From Sphaerobacteraceae bacterium (GTDB lineage Bacteria > Chloroflexota > Chloroflexia > Thermomicrobiales > Thermomicrobiaceae), in NCBI GenBank assembly GCA_007695115.1, contig REEK01000184.1, positions 1 through 38,575 of the forward strand: a stretch of DNA of 38,575 nt. Reading direction: 5' to 3'. Positions within the stretch are counted from its first letter, which is position 1. Each line of letters starts with the position of its first letter. The position numbers and the translations under genes are program-made. A model generated the notes under the pieces. The model was not told the DNA's origin. It did no database searches and was given only the letters and a program-made list of their open reading frames with translations. Of the stretch, positions 1 to 7,806 are shown one piece after another.

Positions 1-729
1 CAGGATTCCGGGGTGGACAAGTACGACACCGGCCGGGAGAACCTGGTGCTGCAGGGCCAGCTGATGCGGGTTTCCGCGGATGACCTGACTGAGCGTGTTC
101 CCCGTTTGCTGGAGTGGGTCGGCCTCACCGATGCTGGCGACAAGATGGTCGAGACCTACTCTGGCGGTATGCGGCGCCGTCTCGATATCGCCATGGGGTT
201 GATCAATGAGCCCGAAGTACTCTTCCTCGATGAACCGACTACCGGGCTCGATCCGGAGAGTCGGGCGATTCTCTGGAAAGATCTGGAACGCATTCGCAAC
301 GAGCGCAACATGGCGGTGCTGCTAACGACCCACTATCTGGAAGAAGCCGATGTGCTTTGCGATCGGCTGGCGATCGTGGATCACGGAACCGTGGTTACCG
401 AGGGTACTCCCAAAGCGCTCAAGGCAGAGATCAGGGGCGATAGCATCACCCTCGATCTCAACGGCGAATCATCACAGGCCAGCGACGTGCTGTCCGGGCT
501 GGAGAATATCCTGGAGATCGTCCCCAATGGACAGGGTATGCTCGTCCGGGTGGAGAACGGTGCCGCGGCTATTCCGGTGCTGGTGAGCCGGCTGGAGCGT
601 GCTGGAATCACGGTGCATGAAGTGACGATGAGCCGTCCGACGCTCGATGATGTCTACCTGCATCACACCGGGCATCACTTCAGTGCGGCCGGCGATGATG
701 GGCAAACGGAAGAGGCCGGGATTCGATGA
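1..729 (+). CDS. ABC transporter ATP-binding protein, DrrA type (5' partial)
   Basis: This is the ATPase subunit of an ABC-2 type exporter of the daunorubicin-resistance/multidrug class. It would power export through the permease encoded next. The reading frame is open from base 1, so the gene begins outside the window and the Walker A motif is missing; the GTG at 13 is internal. Visible motifs, in order, are the GREN segment, the signature YSGGMRRRLDIAMGL, Walker B VLFLDEPTTGLDP and the H-loop LLTTHYLEEAD. The last ~90 residues form the accessory C-terminal domain usual in DrrA proteins. The stop codon overlaps the permease start (ATGA, 726-729), so the two are translationally coupled. The substrate cannot be told from sequence. 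Confidence 0.93.
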   Translation, partial: QDSGVDKYDTGRENLVLQGQLMRVSADDLTERVPRLLEWVGLTDAGDKMVETYSGGMRRRLDIAMGLINEPEVLFLDEPTTGLDPESRAILWKDLERIRNERNMAVLLTTHYLEEADVLCDRLAIVDHGTVVTEGTPKALKAEIRGDSITLDLNGESSQASDVLSGLENILEIVPNGQGMLVRVENGAAAIPVLVSRLERAGITVHEVTMSRPTLDDVYLHHTGHHFSAAGDDGQTEEAGIR

Positions 730-1499
730 GGACGTTCGCTGCCGATACCTGGCACCTCTACCTGCGCTATATGCGAAACACACTGCGCCTGCCGATCTGG
801 ATCGCGGTGACGCTGGTCCAGCCGGTGATCTGGCTGTTCCTCTACGGTCAGCTCTTTCGCCGGATCGTAGAGCTGCCGGGCTTTGGCGAGGTCACCTACA
901 TCCAGCATCTGACGCCTGGCGTCGTGATCATGACCGCGATGTTCGGGTCGGCCTGGTCCGGGATGTCGATGATTCGGGATCTCGATGAAGGCATCATGGA
1001 TCGGTTGCTCTCCACCACGGTTCATCGAGGTGCGATTATCTCCGCCCGGGTGATGCATGCCTCGTTTACGGTGCTGGTGCAGAGCATGATCATTCTGCTG
1101 ATGGGGTTGGCGCTCGGGGCGCGGATCGACGGCGGGGTGACGGGCGTTGTGGCGATCATCATTCTGGCGCTGTTGCTGGGGGCGTCGTTCTCGGCGATAT
1201 CCAACGGAATAGCCCTGCTGGCCCGACGCGAAGAGACGCTGATTGCGGTGGTTAATTTCTTCGGCCTGCCGCTGGTGTTCCTGTCCACCGCGTTTATCGC
1301 CGCTGATCTGATGCCCGGCTGGATTCGCAGCGTCTCGGAGTTCAACCCAGTCAACTGGGCGATTCTCGGATCCCGCTCGGCGATGCTCGGTGAGGACTGG
1401 ATGCTGGTGCTGCAGTATTCCGGGTTGCTGCTGGCGTTCGTACTGGTCTGCAGCTACTTCGCTACGCTGGCGTTCCGGGTCTATCAACGGGCTTCGTAG
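726..1499 (+). CDS. ABC-2 type transporter permease, DrrB type
   Basis: This is the membrane subunit of the exporter whose ATPase lies just upstream. At 257 residues with about six hydrophobic segments it is normal for the ABC-2 membrane family (PF01061). The family-typical stretch TPGVVIMTAMFGSAWSG falls in the first third, and the FNPVNWAILGSR motif lies near the C-terminus. The start ATG overlaps the ATPase stop by 4 bp. The last 16 codons recur almost exactly at 4591-4641, described separately. The substrate is unknown; drugs, lipids or glycans are all possible for this family. Confidence 0.92.
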   Translation: MRTFAADTWHLYLRYMRNTLRLPIWIAVTLVQPVIWLFLYGQLFRRIVELPGFGEVTYIQHLTPGVVIMTAMFGSAWSGMSMIRDLDEGIMDRLLSTTVHRGAIISARVMHASFTVLVQSMIILLMGLALGARIDGGVTGVVAIIILALLLGASFSAISNGIALLARREETLIAVVNFFGLPLVFLSTAFIAADLMPGWIRSVSEFNPVNWAILGSRSAMLGEDWMLVLQYSGLLLAFVLVCSYFATLAFRVYQRAS

Positions 1500-1535
1500 C
1501 TGGAGCCGTCCCTCAGACTTCAATTCCTCGGGCAA

Positions 1536-1563
1536 TTGCGATGCGTTGATCCGTGCTTATACT
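1536..1563 (+). promoter_or_regulatory. Candidate sigma-70 promoter of the LuxR-type regulator
   Basis: TTGCGA (1536-1541) and TATACT (1558-1563) are separated by 16 bp, in the gap between the permease stop and the regulator start at 1610. The -10 box is good and the -35 box matches consensus at four of six positions. An AGGAGAGG ribosome binding site follows at 1591-1598. This is a prediction from sequence only. Confidence 0.4.
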
Positions 1564-1609
1564 AGATTAGTGCACTCACATCAGCATCCGAGGAGAGGGC
1601 TGCAAGCGG

Positions 1610-4030
1610 ATGAGCAACCCCGGGGAGTGGGATTCTCACAGGAATCTGCCATACCCGTTGTCGTCACTGGTGGGTCGGGACGACGACCTGGAGTGGGTTT
1701 GCGCACGTTTGCGGGATCCCGGGATTCGACTTCTGACGTTGACCGGGCCGGCCGGGGTCGGAAAGACTCGATTGGGCCTCGAAGCAGCAGCAAGGTTACG
1801 TGGCGATTTCTCCGGCGGGGTCTGGTTCGTTGAGCTGGCGTCGGTCAGCGAACCTGGACTGGTCGCATCTACGATCGCGTCGGTGTTCAGAGCTCGTGAG
1901 CAGCAAGGGACTACAGCGATTCGCACGCTGTCAGAGGTGCTGCAAGCTGGCCCGGTGCTTCTGGTTCTCGACAATTGCGAACACCTCCTCGGCCCGTGCG
2001 CTCAGATCGTTTCGCAACTCCTTCAGAGAAGCCCCGAATTGAAGATTTTGACAACCAGTCGGCAGCGTCTGGGAATCTCAGGAGAGATGTCCTGGCAAGT
2101 CCAGACGCTTGCCCGGCCCGCCTCGCTTGCCACGCCATCAACTGCTCAACTGCAGGCGTTCCCGGCGGTCCGACTGTTTGTCGACCGTGCCCGCGCGTTC
2201 CAGGATAGTTTCGCCATCAACGATGAGAACAGTTCCGCAATCGCCCAGGTCTGCACTCAACTGGACGGAATTCCATTGGCGATCGAGCTGGCGGCTTCCT
2301 GGATACCGGTGCTCAGCGTCGAGCAGATTGCCGAAAGGCTGGATGACAGGTTCAGATTGCTCGAGAACAGGAACCTCCAGTCTGAACCAAGGCAGGCGAC
2401 TCTCCGTAAGGCTATCGATTGGAGCTACGGTCTTCTGACAGAGCAGGAACAGATCCTGTTTTATCGGCTGTCTGGCTTCGCGGACGGTTACACACTGGAC
2501 TCGCTCGAGGCGGTCTGCGCTGACAACGAAATCAGGCGGGGCGATGTTATGCGATTGCTCGCCAACCTGATCGAAAAGTCGCTGGTTTCTGCCGAACCGA
2601 CCCCGGACGAACGCCAGCGATACCGGATGCTTGAAACACTCCGAGCCTATGCCAGAGAGCGGCTCGTCCTGAGTGGGGAGGCGCAGTGGCTATATCGGCG
2701 GCATGCCGAGCACTACCTGACCCTGGCCGAGGAAGCCGAGGCATCGCTATGGGGGCCAGATCAGACAACCTGGCTGCGGCGCCTGAGCAGGGAGCACGAG
2801 AATTTTCGAGTGGCTCTGCGCTGGTCTGCTGGGCGAGGTGAAGCGGAGATCGCACAGCGCCTGGGAGCGGCTCTCGGACAGTTCTGGCGCGTACGCGGTC
2901 ACTTGAGCGAAGGGCGGCGCTGGCTAGAGCAGGCGCTGGAATGGGAGTCCGGTGCGTCGACTATGATCCGGGCCCGGGCGCTGGAGGCGTGCGCTAATCT
3001 GTGCCGAGATCAGGGAGATCTGGACGCGGCCGAGCGATTCTATCGCCAGGGACTCGACTTGCGTGTGCGAAATGGTGACACTCAGGCGATACCGCGCCTG
3101 CTGACCAGCCTGAGTATGGTCGCCCAGTTTCGTGACGATCATGTGCTGGCCATCAATCTGCAGGAGCAGTGCCTCACACTTCATCGCGAACAGGGGGATC
3201 AGCAAGGCATTGCCGTGTCACTGATGACACTCGGCACGCTGGCCCAGCTTCAGGGGGATTCCGAACGTGCTATCCAGCGATATCAGGAAACACTGGCGTT
3301 GTTCCGCGATCTTGATGACAAGCATGGGACCGCCGCCACGCTGAGCAATCTCGGTACGCTGTCCCATCGCCGGGGTGATTACCAGGCAGCTAACCACTAC
3401 TATGGAGATGCGCTGACACTGTTCCGCGAGATCGGCGATTTTCATGAGATTGCGGCATGTCTGAGCAACCTCGGCGGCGTAGCCCGGGACATAGCCGATC
3501 CGAACCGGGCGCGAGCATTCTACAGTGATAGCTTGCAACTGTTTAACGCTCTGTGCGATACGGCCGGCATTGCCGCACTGCTGCTCTGTCTTGGGTCGCT
3601 GAGTGCTCAGCAAGGTGATGCCGGGCGCGCCACGCGCCTGTTTGCCGCGGTCGAGACGCTCCATACCTCCAACGATATTGTTGAACGAGCTTCCCTGGGA
3701 CCAGCTCATCATCGGACGATAGCTGCCTTGCGCGAGCAACTGGGCCAGGTTCGATTCGATCGGATCTGGGCTGAAGGCAGAGCATGGTCTCTTGACGATG
3801 CAGTTACCCATGCGCTCGAAAACCCGACAACTCCCACAGGCGCCCTGATACCGCTGACTCATCGTGAACATGAGGTTGCCCGGTGCATCGCTCAGGGGCA
3901 GACTAACCGGGAGATAGCCGCCGCCCTCTATATCTCCGAGCGAACCGTTGACACTCATGTGGAGCACATCCTTGCCAAACTTGGCGTGCGCTCACGTGTT
4001 CAGGTAGCCGCCTGGATAGCTACCTCTTGA
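1610..4030 (+). CDS. STAND ATPase / TPR / LuxR-type transcriptional regulator
   Basis: An 806-residue signal-integrating transcription factor related to the MalT/AfsR class. The N-terminus carries an NTPase with Walker A GPAGVGKT (residues 46-53), Walker B VLLVLDNCEHLL (116-127) and the GIPLAIELAASW motif typical of NB-ARC/STAND proteins. Roughly residues 450-680 hold about six tetratricopeptide repeats (for example LGTLAQLQGDSERAIQRYQE). The last ~60 residues form a LuxR/GerE helix-turn-helix (LTHREHEVARCIAQGQTNRE, then SERTVDTHVEHILAKLGV). ATG at 1610 is preceded by AGGAGAGG 11 bp upstream. STAND regulators usually oligomerise on inducer and ATP binding. The inducer is unknown; the DUF4242 gene downstream is the obvious first target. 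Confidence 0.93.
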   Translation: MSNPGEWDSHRNLPYPLSSLVGRDDDLEWVCARLRDPGIRLLTLTGPAGVGKTRLGLEAAARLRGDFSGGVWFVELASVSEPGLVASTIASVFRAREQQGTTAIRTLSEVLQAGPVLLVLDNCEHLLGPCAQIVSQLLQRSPELKILTTSRQRLGISGEMSWQVQTLARPASLATPSTAQLQAFPAVRLFVDRARAFQDSFAINDENSSAIAQVCTQLDGIPLAIELAASWIPVLSVEQIAERLDDRFRLLENRNLQSEPRQATLRKAIDWSYGLLTEQEQILFYRLSGFADGYTLDSLEAVCADNEIRRGDVMRLLANLIEKSLVSAEPTPDERQRYRMLETLRAYARERLVLSGEAQWLYRRHAEHYLTLAEEAEASLWGPDQTTWLRRLSREHENFRVALRWSAGRGEAEIAQRLGAALGQFWRVRGHLSEGRRWLEQALEWESGASTMIRARALEACANLCRDQGDLDAAERFYRQGLDLRVRNGDTQAIPRLLTSLSMVAQFRDDHVLAINLQEQCLTLHREQGDQQGIAVSLMTLGTLAQLQGDSERAIQRYQETLALFRDLDDKHGTAATLSNLGTLSHRRGDYQAANHYYGDALTLFREIGDFHEIAACLSNLGGVARDIADPNRARAFYSDSLQLFNALCDTAGIAALLLCLGSLSAQQGDAGRATRLFAAVETLHTSNDIVERASLGPAHHRTIAALREQLGQVRFDRIWAEGRAWSLDDAVTHALENPTTPTGALIPLTHREHEVARCIAQGQTNREIAAALYISERTVDTHVEHILAKLGVRSRVQVAAWIATS

Positions 4031-4194
4031 TCGGGCGCGACATGACAGGTACCGGCGCTATGTCACCCCGCCCAGGCTTAGAAATACGTACCCGTATCCG
4101 CCTTTTGCCCGATACCGCCTGGTTTCTCCGGAACCTATAGTAGACGCATCGAGCTCGGTGAGGCATATCGATTTATCAGAAAGAGGGATTGATC

Positions 4195-4470
4195 GTGGCG
4201 AAGTATCTGGTCGAACGTTACCTTCCTGGCATCACGCCCGAAGAGCTTGCTGCCGCAGCTGGCAGCGCCAAGCGCACGACGTCGGAAATGTCACAGAACG
4301 GAACAACAATCCGCTATTTGCGATCAACGTTCATCCCGGGTGAAGAGAAGTGTTTCTGCCTTTTCGAGGGGCCATCGGCGGAGGCGGTCAAGACAGCTAA
4401 CGAGCGAGCACAGATTCCATATGAGCGGATCGTCGAGGCGATGCACTTGTCTTCAGAGGACGTCGACTGA
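4195..4470 (+). CDS. DUF4242 (SCO4226-like) small protein
   Basis: A small cytoplasmic protein of the DUF4242 family (PF14026). It begins with the family hallmark KYLVERYLPG and contains the conserved FCLFEGPS segment. The streptomycete relative SCO4226 is a ferredoxin-fold nickel-binding protein, but metal binding here is untested. I chose GTG at 4195, giving MAKYLVERYLPG, because AGAGGG at 4182-4187 sits 7 bp upstream; a TTG at 4189 would add two residues. The gene follows the LuxR-type regulator by 164 bp on the same strand. DUF4242 genes often sit next to such regulators, so it may be a target. Confidence 0.8.
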   Translation: MAKYLVERYLPGITPEELAAAAGSAKRTTSEMSQNGTTIRYLRSTFIPGEEKCFCLFEGPSAEAVKTANERAQIPYERIVEAMHLSSEDVD

Positions 4471-4590
4471 GCAAGTAGAGTTGACGAGCAATAACTCTGT
4501 GACCGGCTGGATGATGGTCAGTAACTCGCTTGCGTCGACCGTAACCTCGGAAGATTATCTGAAGAGTAGCCCGGCGCGATAGCGTCGGGT

Positions 4591-4641
4591 TGCAGCTACT
4601 TCGCTACGCTGGCGTTCCGGGTCTATCAGCGGGCATCCTGA
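4591..4641 (+). pseudogene. Relic of an ABC-2 permease C-terminus
   Basis: These 51 bp encode CSYFATLAFRVYQRAS followed by a stop, the exact C-terminus of the permease ending at 1499. The first 38 bp are identical to 1449-1486. The remaining differences are in third codon positions (CAA/CAG, GCT/GCA, TCG/TCC) or swap the stop codon (TAG/TGA). Nothing upstream of 4591 or downstream of 4641 matches the flanks of the first copy. The synonymous pattern suggests a remnant of a paralogous permease gene rather than a very recent copy. There is no start codon or body, so it is not a functional gene. Confidence 0.7.
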
Positions 4642-4649
4642 GCCACTGG

Positions 4650-4763
4650 TTAGCCGGAGAAGATACTCCAGACGATTGCGGACAGGGCGACAAGCACGAG
4701 CACCACGAGAAATACCCATCCGAGCCAGAGGATCGCTGTGGCTCGTCGTTTCCATCCCACCAT
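4650..4763 (-). CDS. Very small single-pass membrane protein (37 aa)
   Basis: A 37-codon frame starting at the ATG complement of 4761-4763 and ending with TAA. It reads MVGWKRRATAILWLGWVF, then a run of Val and Leu, and ends SAIVWSIFSG. That is a positively charged N-terminus followed by one hydrophobic segment of about 25 residues, the layout of a small inner-membrane protein. A strong GGAGGAGAG ribosome binding site lies just upstream (about 4769-4777). It follows padR on the same strand and could be co-transcribed with it. I recognise no family. The ribosome binding site and clean TM profile are the evidence that it is real. Confidence 0.55.
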   Translation of the reverse strand: MVGWKRRATAILWLGWVFLVVLVLVALSAIVWSIFSG

Positions 4764-4828
4764 CGCTTCTCTCCTCCTCGAATCTCAACGGTATCCAGTC
4801 TTCGGCAAGAGGTCAATCCTTGCCTGGC

Positions 4829-5359
4829 TTACGCATCTGAATCCCGGGGGTCTCCGTACTGTTCCAGCGCCCAGTTTGCCCAGGCAATCGCTGCTTCGGC
4901 TTGATAGACACCGGCTTCCAGAACAACACGGGACGCTTTTTCACCCTCGGTTTCCGGCGTCCAGTACTGTTTGATCTCGTTATAGCCGTCGAGGCGTTGC
5001 TGGAACCACGTCCGGTAGTCCCGGAGATAGGTCCGGGCTTCTTCCGGGCTCAGCATCCAGAGAAAGAATGAGCGGAGCAACGGCTCGCTTCGGATGGACC
5101 ACTCGGTTGGGATCTTCGTCAGCCAGTGATGCACGGCAGCCCGTCCGGCGTCGGTTGCCTGATACTCTTTGCGTCCTCTTGGCCCTTCGGCCACGATCTC
5201 GATCAATCCTTCGTTGTTCAGCTTGTTGAGTTCCGGGTAGATCTGACTGTGCCGGGCAGGCCAGACGTTTCCCATCGATTGTTCGAATCGTTTGGTCAGG
5301 TCATAGCCACTCATCGACTGGTCTGAAAGAAGCCCGAGCAGGGCGAACCGTAACGACAT
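4829..5359 (-). CDS. PadR family transcriptional regulator
   Basis: A 176-residue PadR-type repressor. The N-terminal winged helix (about residues 1-75, PF03551) includes ALLGLLSDQSMSGYDL and SQIYPELNKLNNEGLI. The rest is the alpha-helical C-terminal dimerisation domain (PF10400; ...WTPETEGEKASRVVLEAG...). The ATG is preceded by AAGGAGGT with good spacing. PadR proteins usually repress adjacent genes and are released by phenolic or other small ligands. A perfect PadR-type operator lies between this gene and the divergent gene at 5477, so autoregulation and repression of that gene are both likely. The ligand cannot be inferred. Confidence 0.92.
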   Translation of the reverse strand: MSLRFALLGLLSDQSMSGYDLTKRFEQSMGNVWPARHSQIYPELNKLNNEGLIEIVAEGPRGRKEYQATDAGRAAVHHWLTKIPTEWSIRSEPLLRSFFLWMLSPEEARTYLRDYRTWFQQRLDGYNEIKQYWTPETEGEKASRVVLEAGVYQAEAAIAWANWALEQYGDPRDSDA

Positions 5360-5396
5360 GAGCCACCTCCTTTATGTGTAGTCTAACATGTTGATC

Positions 5397-5425
5397 TTGA
5401 CTGGTGCCACGATGCAGTCTATACT
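5397..5425 (+). promoter_or_regulatory. Near-consensus sigma-70 promoter of the membrane-protein gene at 5477
   Basis: TTGACT (5397-5402) and TATACT (5420-5425) are exactly 17 bp apart. Both boxes are close to the sigma-70 consensus. The predicted transcription start, near 5432, falls inside the PadR-type operator immediately downstream, so PadR bound there would block initiation. Confidence 0.65.
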
Positions 5426-5447
5426 GACATGTCAGAAAGTACATGTC
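5426..5447. promoter_or_regulatory. PadR operator, ATGT-N8-ACAT
   Basis: The site reads GACATGT, eight bases, ACATGTC: a perfect 7-bp inverted repeat containing the classical PadR consensus ATGT-N8-ACAT (5429-5444). It overlaps a second 12-bp palindrome CTGACATGTCAG (5424-5435). A related AACATGTT half-site lies at 5385-5392, between it and padR. The position just downstream of a good -10 box fits repression of the gene at 5477. Confidence 0.7.
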
Positions 5448-5476
5448 TAATTCGGCCTTCAGTCAGGAGCGTGTAA

Positions 5477-5917
5477 GTGAGTCATGAATCACGGCAGATG
5501 GCGGGAATCCTTCTCATCGTTCTGCCAACCGTTGCGTTTGGTGGGGTGAGTTTGTTGCGGATGTTGATCGGCGATCCCGAGTACATGGAGAACCCGCTGC
5601 GACAGGATCTCTGGCGGGCAGGGCACGCCCATGCCGGTGTGTTGCTGCTGCTCTCACTGATCGCGTTGCGCTATGTCGATGAGGCTGTCCTGCCCGACCG
5701 GATGAAGACCTTCGTCCGAAACGCCATTCCGCTTTCGGCGATTCTACTGCCGGTTGCCTTCTTTCTCTCGGTGCTCTCTCCGGATGCCGAGGAGCCGAAT
5801 GCACTGATCAACCTGGCGTACGTCGGGGCGATCTCGCTGATGGCGGGGGTGCTGGTTCTGGGGATCGGGCTGATCCGGCGCGAGCCAGATGACACGCACC
5901 GGGAGGTTCCGGAGTGA
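5477..5917 (+). CDS. Four-TM membrane protein of unknown function, probable PadR target
   Basis: A 146-residue integral membrane protein with predicted hydrophobic segments at about residues 9-29, 52-66, 82-101 and 110-133. A GHAHAG motif (49-54) at the mouth of the second segment could bind a metal or haem, but that is speculation. The start is the GTG at 5477, with AGGAG (5465-5469) 7 bp upstream. Transcription probably begins at the promoter at 5397-5425, under the PadR operator. It converges on the small gene at 5922 with only 4 bp between stops. I do not recognise a named family. Confidence 0.8.
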   Translation: MSHESRQMAGILLIVLPTVAFGGVSLLRMLIGDPEYMENPLRQDLWRAGHAHAGVLLLLSLIALRYVDEAVLPDRMKTFVRNAIPLSAILLPVAFFLSVLSPDAEEPNALINLAYVGAISLMAGVLVLGIGLIRREPDDTHREVPE

Positions 5918-5921
5918 TGTG

Positions 5922-6131
5922 CTATCCAGCTGCTCGTCGCTTGTAAGTCACCATCATCATCCCGGCCGGACGATACATCATCACACCGATCAATGGCAGC
6001 CCGCAGCCGGGACGGGAGTCCTGGTAGTCGATGCTGGCCACTTCCCAGCCATCCTGCTCGAACTGGGCGCGCTCTCGATCGAAGGCGAGCTGATTGTTGG
6101 CCGGGTAGGCTCGCGTGGTTGTCTCTTCCAT
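5922..6131 (-). CDS. Small hypothetical protein in the sigma/anti-sigma operon
   Basis: A 69-residue soluble protein starting MEETTTRAYPANNQLAFDRE and ending in a basic tail, KRRAAG. The start ATG (complement of 6129-6131) has GAGAGGTG upstream; an upstream-extended frame lacks such a signal. It lies 58 bp downstream of the anti-sigma gene on the same strand, so it may be the third gene of that operon. The central segment DGWEVASIDYQDSRPGCG suggests a compact alpha/beta fold. No family is recognised and no function can be assigned. Confidence 0.65.
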   Translation of the reverse strand: MEETTTRAYPANNQLAFDRERAQFEQDGWEVASIDYQDSRPGCGLPLIGVMMYRPAGMMMVTYKRRAAG

Positions 6132-6189
6132 CTGCGGTTCACCTCTCTGTTCGATGCGCCGGGGGTAGACGCTGGCTTCCCGGCGCGGA

Positions 6190-6963
6190 TCAATTGAGAA
6201 ATGAACGCACGATCGCTTCCGCCTGTTCCGGGGTGAGCCAGGCGGGCGTGTCCGCTTCCAGAGCAATCAGCTGCAGATGGTGAGCCACACCGTCTGATGC
6301 CCACCGGATTTCCCGAATCGCTTCCGGGTCATCTACCTGAATCGAGATCCCGTCGGCCGTCTGGATCTGATCGACACTCGGAGGCGGTTCGACGCCATCA
6401 TCCGGAAACTGCGTGACCTGGAGGGTGAGATCATCGAACTCGGTCGACGTGTAGGTCAGCGTGGTGATCCCGGCCTGCGTTTCGTGATCGCTGAGCTGGA
6501 ACGTCTCGCCGATCGTCTCCGGAATCTCCCCGTCCTGAATTCCCGCTGGAGCCTGTCCGTTGTCCACCCACTCGATCGACTGGTCCGAGGTTGCCCGCTG
6601 AAATGGCTGGGGGATTGCTTCGATGAATTGTCCGAGCCCAGTCCAGAGGAGAAATGCGGCAATGACAAACATACCCCCGACCGCTGTCAGGCTGGCAGCT
6701 TGCGTCCATCCTCGATGCGGGCGGTCCGTCTGCTGATCGGCTTCCTCATAGAGTCGGATCAGCAGGTCATGCCGGGCATGGTTTTCTGGCTCTGGCATCG
6801 TCTCCCGCAGCACAAGCATGGTGGACTCGGCATCGGCCAGCCGTTGCTGGCAGGTTGGGCAACCGGGCACATGCGCTTCGAGTTGCTTCATGCGCCCCTC
6901 GGGGAGCTCTTCTTCCGTGAAGGCAATCAGTTCATCCGGGGCTACATCGCAAGCTGGGTTCAT
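6190..6963 (-). CDS. Membrane-anchored zinc-finger anti-sigma factor
   Basis: A 257-residue protein with the ZAS-type (zf-HC2) motif HVPGCPTC near residues 31-38, the H-x3-C-x2-C pattern that holds ECF sigma factors inactive. One transmembrane segment follows (about residues 88-110, AASLTAVGGMFVIAAFLLW). The C-terminal ~140 residues would be extracytoplasmic and could sense an envelope signal. The start overlaps the stop of the upstream sigma gene by 4 bp (ATGA, 6960-6963), the usual coupling of an ECF sigma with its cognate anti-sigma. The signal is unknown. Confidence 0.9.
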   Translation of the reverse strand: MNPACDVAPDELIAFTEEELPEGRMKQLEAHVPGCPTCQQRLADAESTMLVLRETMPEPENHARHDLLIRLYEEADQQTDRPHRGWTQAASLTAVGGMFVIAAFLLWTGLGQFIEAIPQPFQRATSDQSIEWVDNGQAPAGIQDGEIPETIGETFQLSDHETQAGITTLTYTSTEFDDLTLQVTQFPDDGVEPPPSVDQIQTADGISIQVDDPEAIREIRWASDGVAHHLQLIALEADTPAWLTPEQAEAIVRSFLN

Positions 6964-7577
6964 TGGTCTGCTCCATCGAGTTGCTGGTAGAGCGTCCGGA
7001 ACTGCTCGTCAGCCCGGCTGATTCGCTGCCGGGCCGCGGTGGGTGAGATGTTGAGAATTCTGGCGACGTCCTTGCTCGGAAATCCCCAGAGTCTGGCGAG
7101 CAGGAGCGCATCACGCAGATTCGGGCTGAGCTCATCCAGTACCTGCTGGATCTGATCACGCTCGGTGGCAGTATGCGGATCGCTGGAGCGATCGTTCGTG
7201 GGCGGGCTGAATCCGAACTCTTCCTTCAGCTTGTCGATCGAGAGAAACTGCCGGATTCTGGCGCGACGCCGGTTCGAACGTAGCTCATTCTGAGCGATCC
7301 GGAAGAGCCAGCCAGCGAATCGCTGCCCATCTTCCAGGGTCCGGACTTTCCGGTAGGCGATGACCATCGTCTCCTGTGCCAGATCCTCGGCCAGCTCCCG
7401 ATCTCCTGTCTGGCGCACCAGATAGCCGAATATCGGTCCGTAGTAGCGCTCCGCCAGCTTGGTGAAGGCATGATCAGATCCTCCGACCGCTGCTGCGACC
7501 AGATCTTCCTCGGTTTCCAGTCCTCGTTTGGACCAGAACTTCTGCGGATGGATCAGCTCTGTCACCTGCTCACTCAT
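6960..7577 (-). CDS. ECF-type RNA polymerase sigma factor
   Basis: An ECF (sigma-70 family) factor. Region 2 is seen as YYGPIFGYLVRQTGDRELAE followed by DLAQETMVIAYRKV. Region 4 is LSPNLRDALLLARLWGFPSK followed by DVARILNISPTAARQRISRA. I used the ATG at 7577 (MSEQVTEL), giving the usual ECF length of 205 residues. An ATG at 7619 (MSQNASW) and further upstream extension are possible, and none has a convincing ribosome binding site. It is coupled to the anti-sigma gene by a 4-bp overlap. It probably controls its own operon, but I could not identify its promoter motif. Confidence 0.9.
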   Translation of the reverse strand: MSEQVTELIHPQKFWSKRGLETEEDLVAAAVGGSDHAFTKLAERYYGPIFGYLVRQTGDRELAEDLAQETMVIAYRKVRTLEDGQRFAGWLFRIAQNELRSNRRRARIRQFLSIDKLKEEFGFSPPTNDRSSDPHTATERDQIQQVLDELSPNLRDALLLARLWGFPSKDVARILNISPTAARQRISRADEQFRTLYQQLDGADQ

Positions 7578-7690
7578 ATCTCTGGCGCTTAACGACGTCC
7601 AGCTTGCGTTTTGTGACATCTTCCGGCTAAATCGAAGAGAATCGACCACATCCGGGCAGTAAACATGCGGACGATTGTGATAGTCAAGCC

Positions 7691-7702
7691 TATTGATCAA
7701 TA
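7691..7702. promoter_or_regulatory. 12-bp palindrome upstream of the sigma-factor gene
   Basis: TATTGATCAATA is a perfect palindrome in the divergent region between the sigma-factor gene and the His-rich small gene at 7807. It is A+T-rich in a G+C-rich background and could be an operator. No protein can be named. Confidence 0.3.
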
Positions 7703-7806
7703 TCGTATGTCACAATTCCACTGTGCCGGTACGTGTTAAGAGAAGAGCGCTGACCATTTCAGGCTACCCTGTACCGGGTTCCTGAACTCAATAAACGGAG
7801 GTTGCT

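Noticed and set aside
1449-4641. 38-bp direct repeat as attachment sites of an integrated element
   Set aside because: No integrase or excisionase lies between the copies, the repeat corresponds exactly to a coding 3' end, and the copies differ at synonymous sites.
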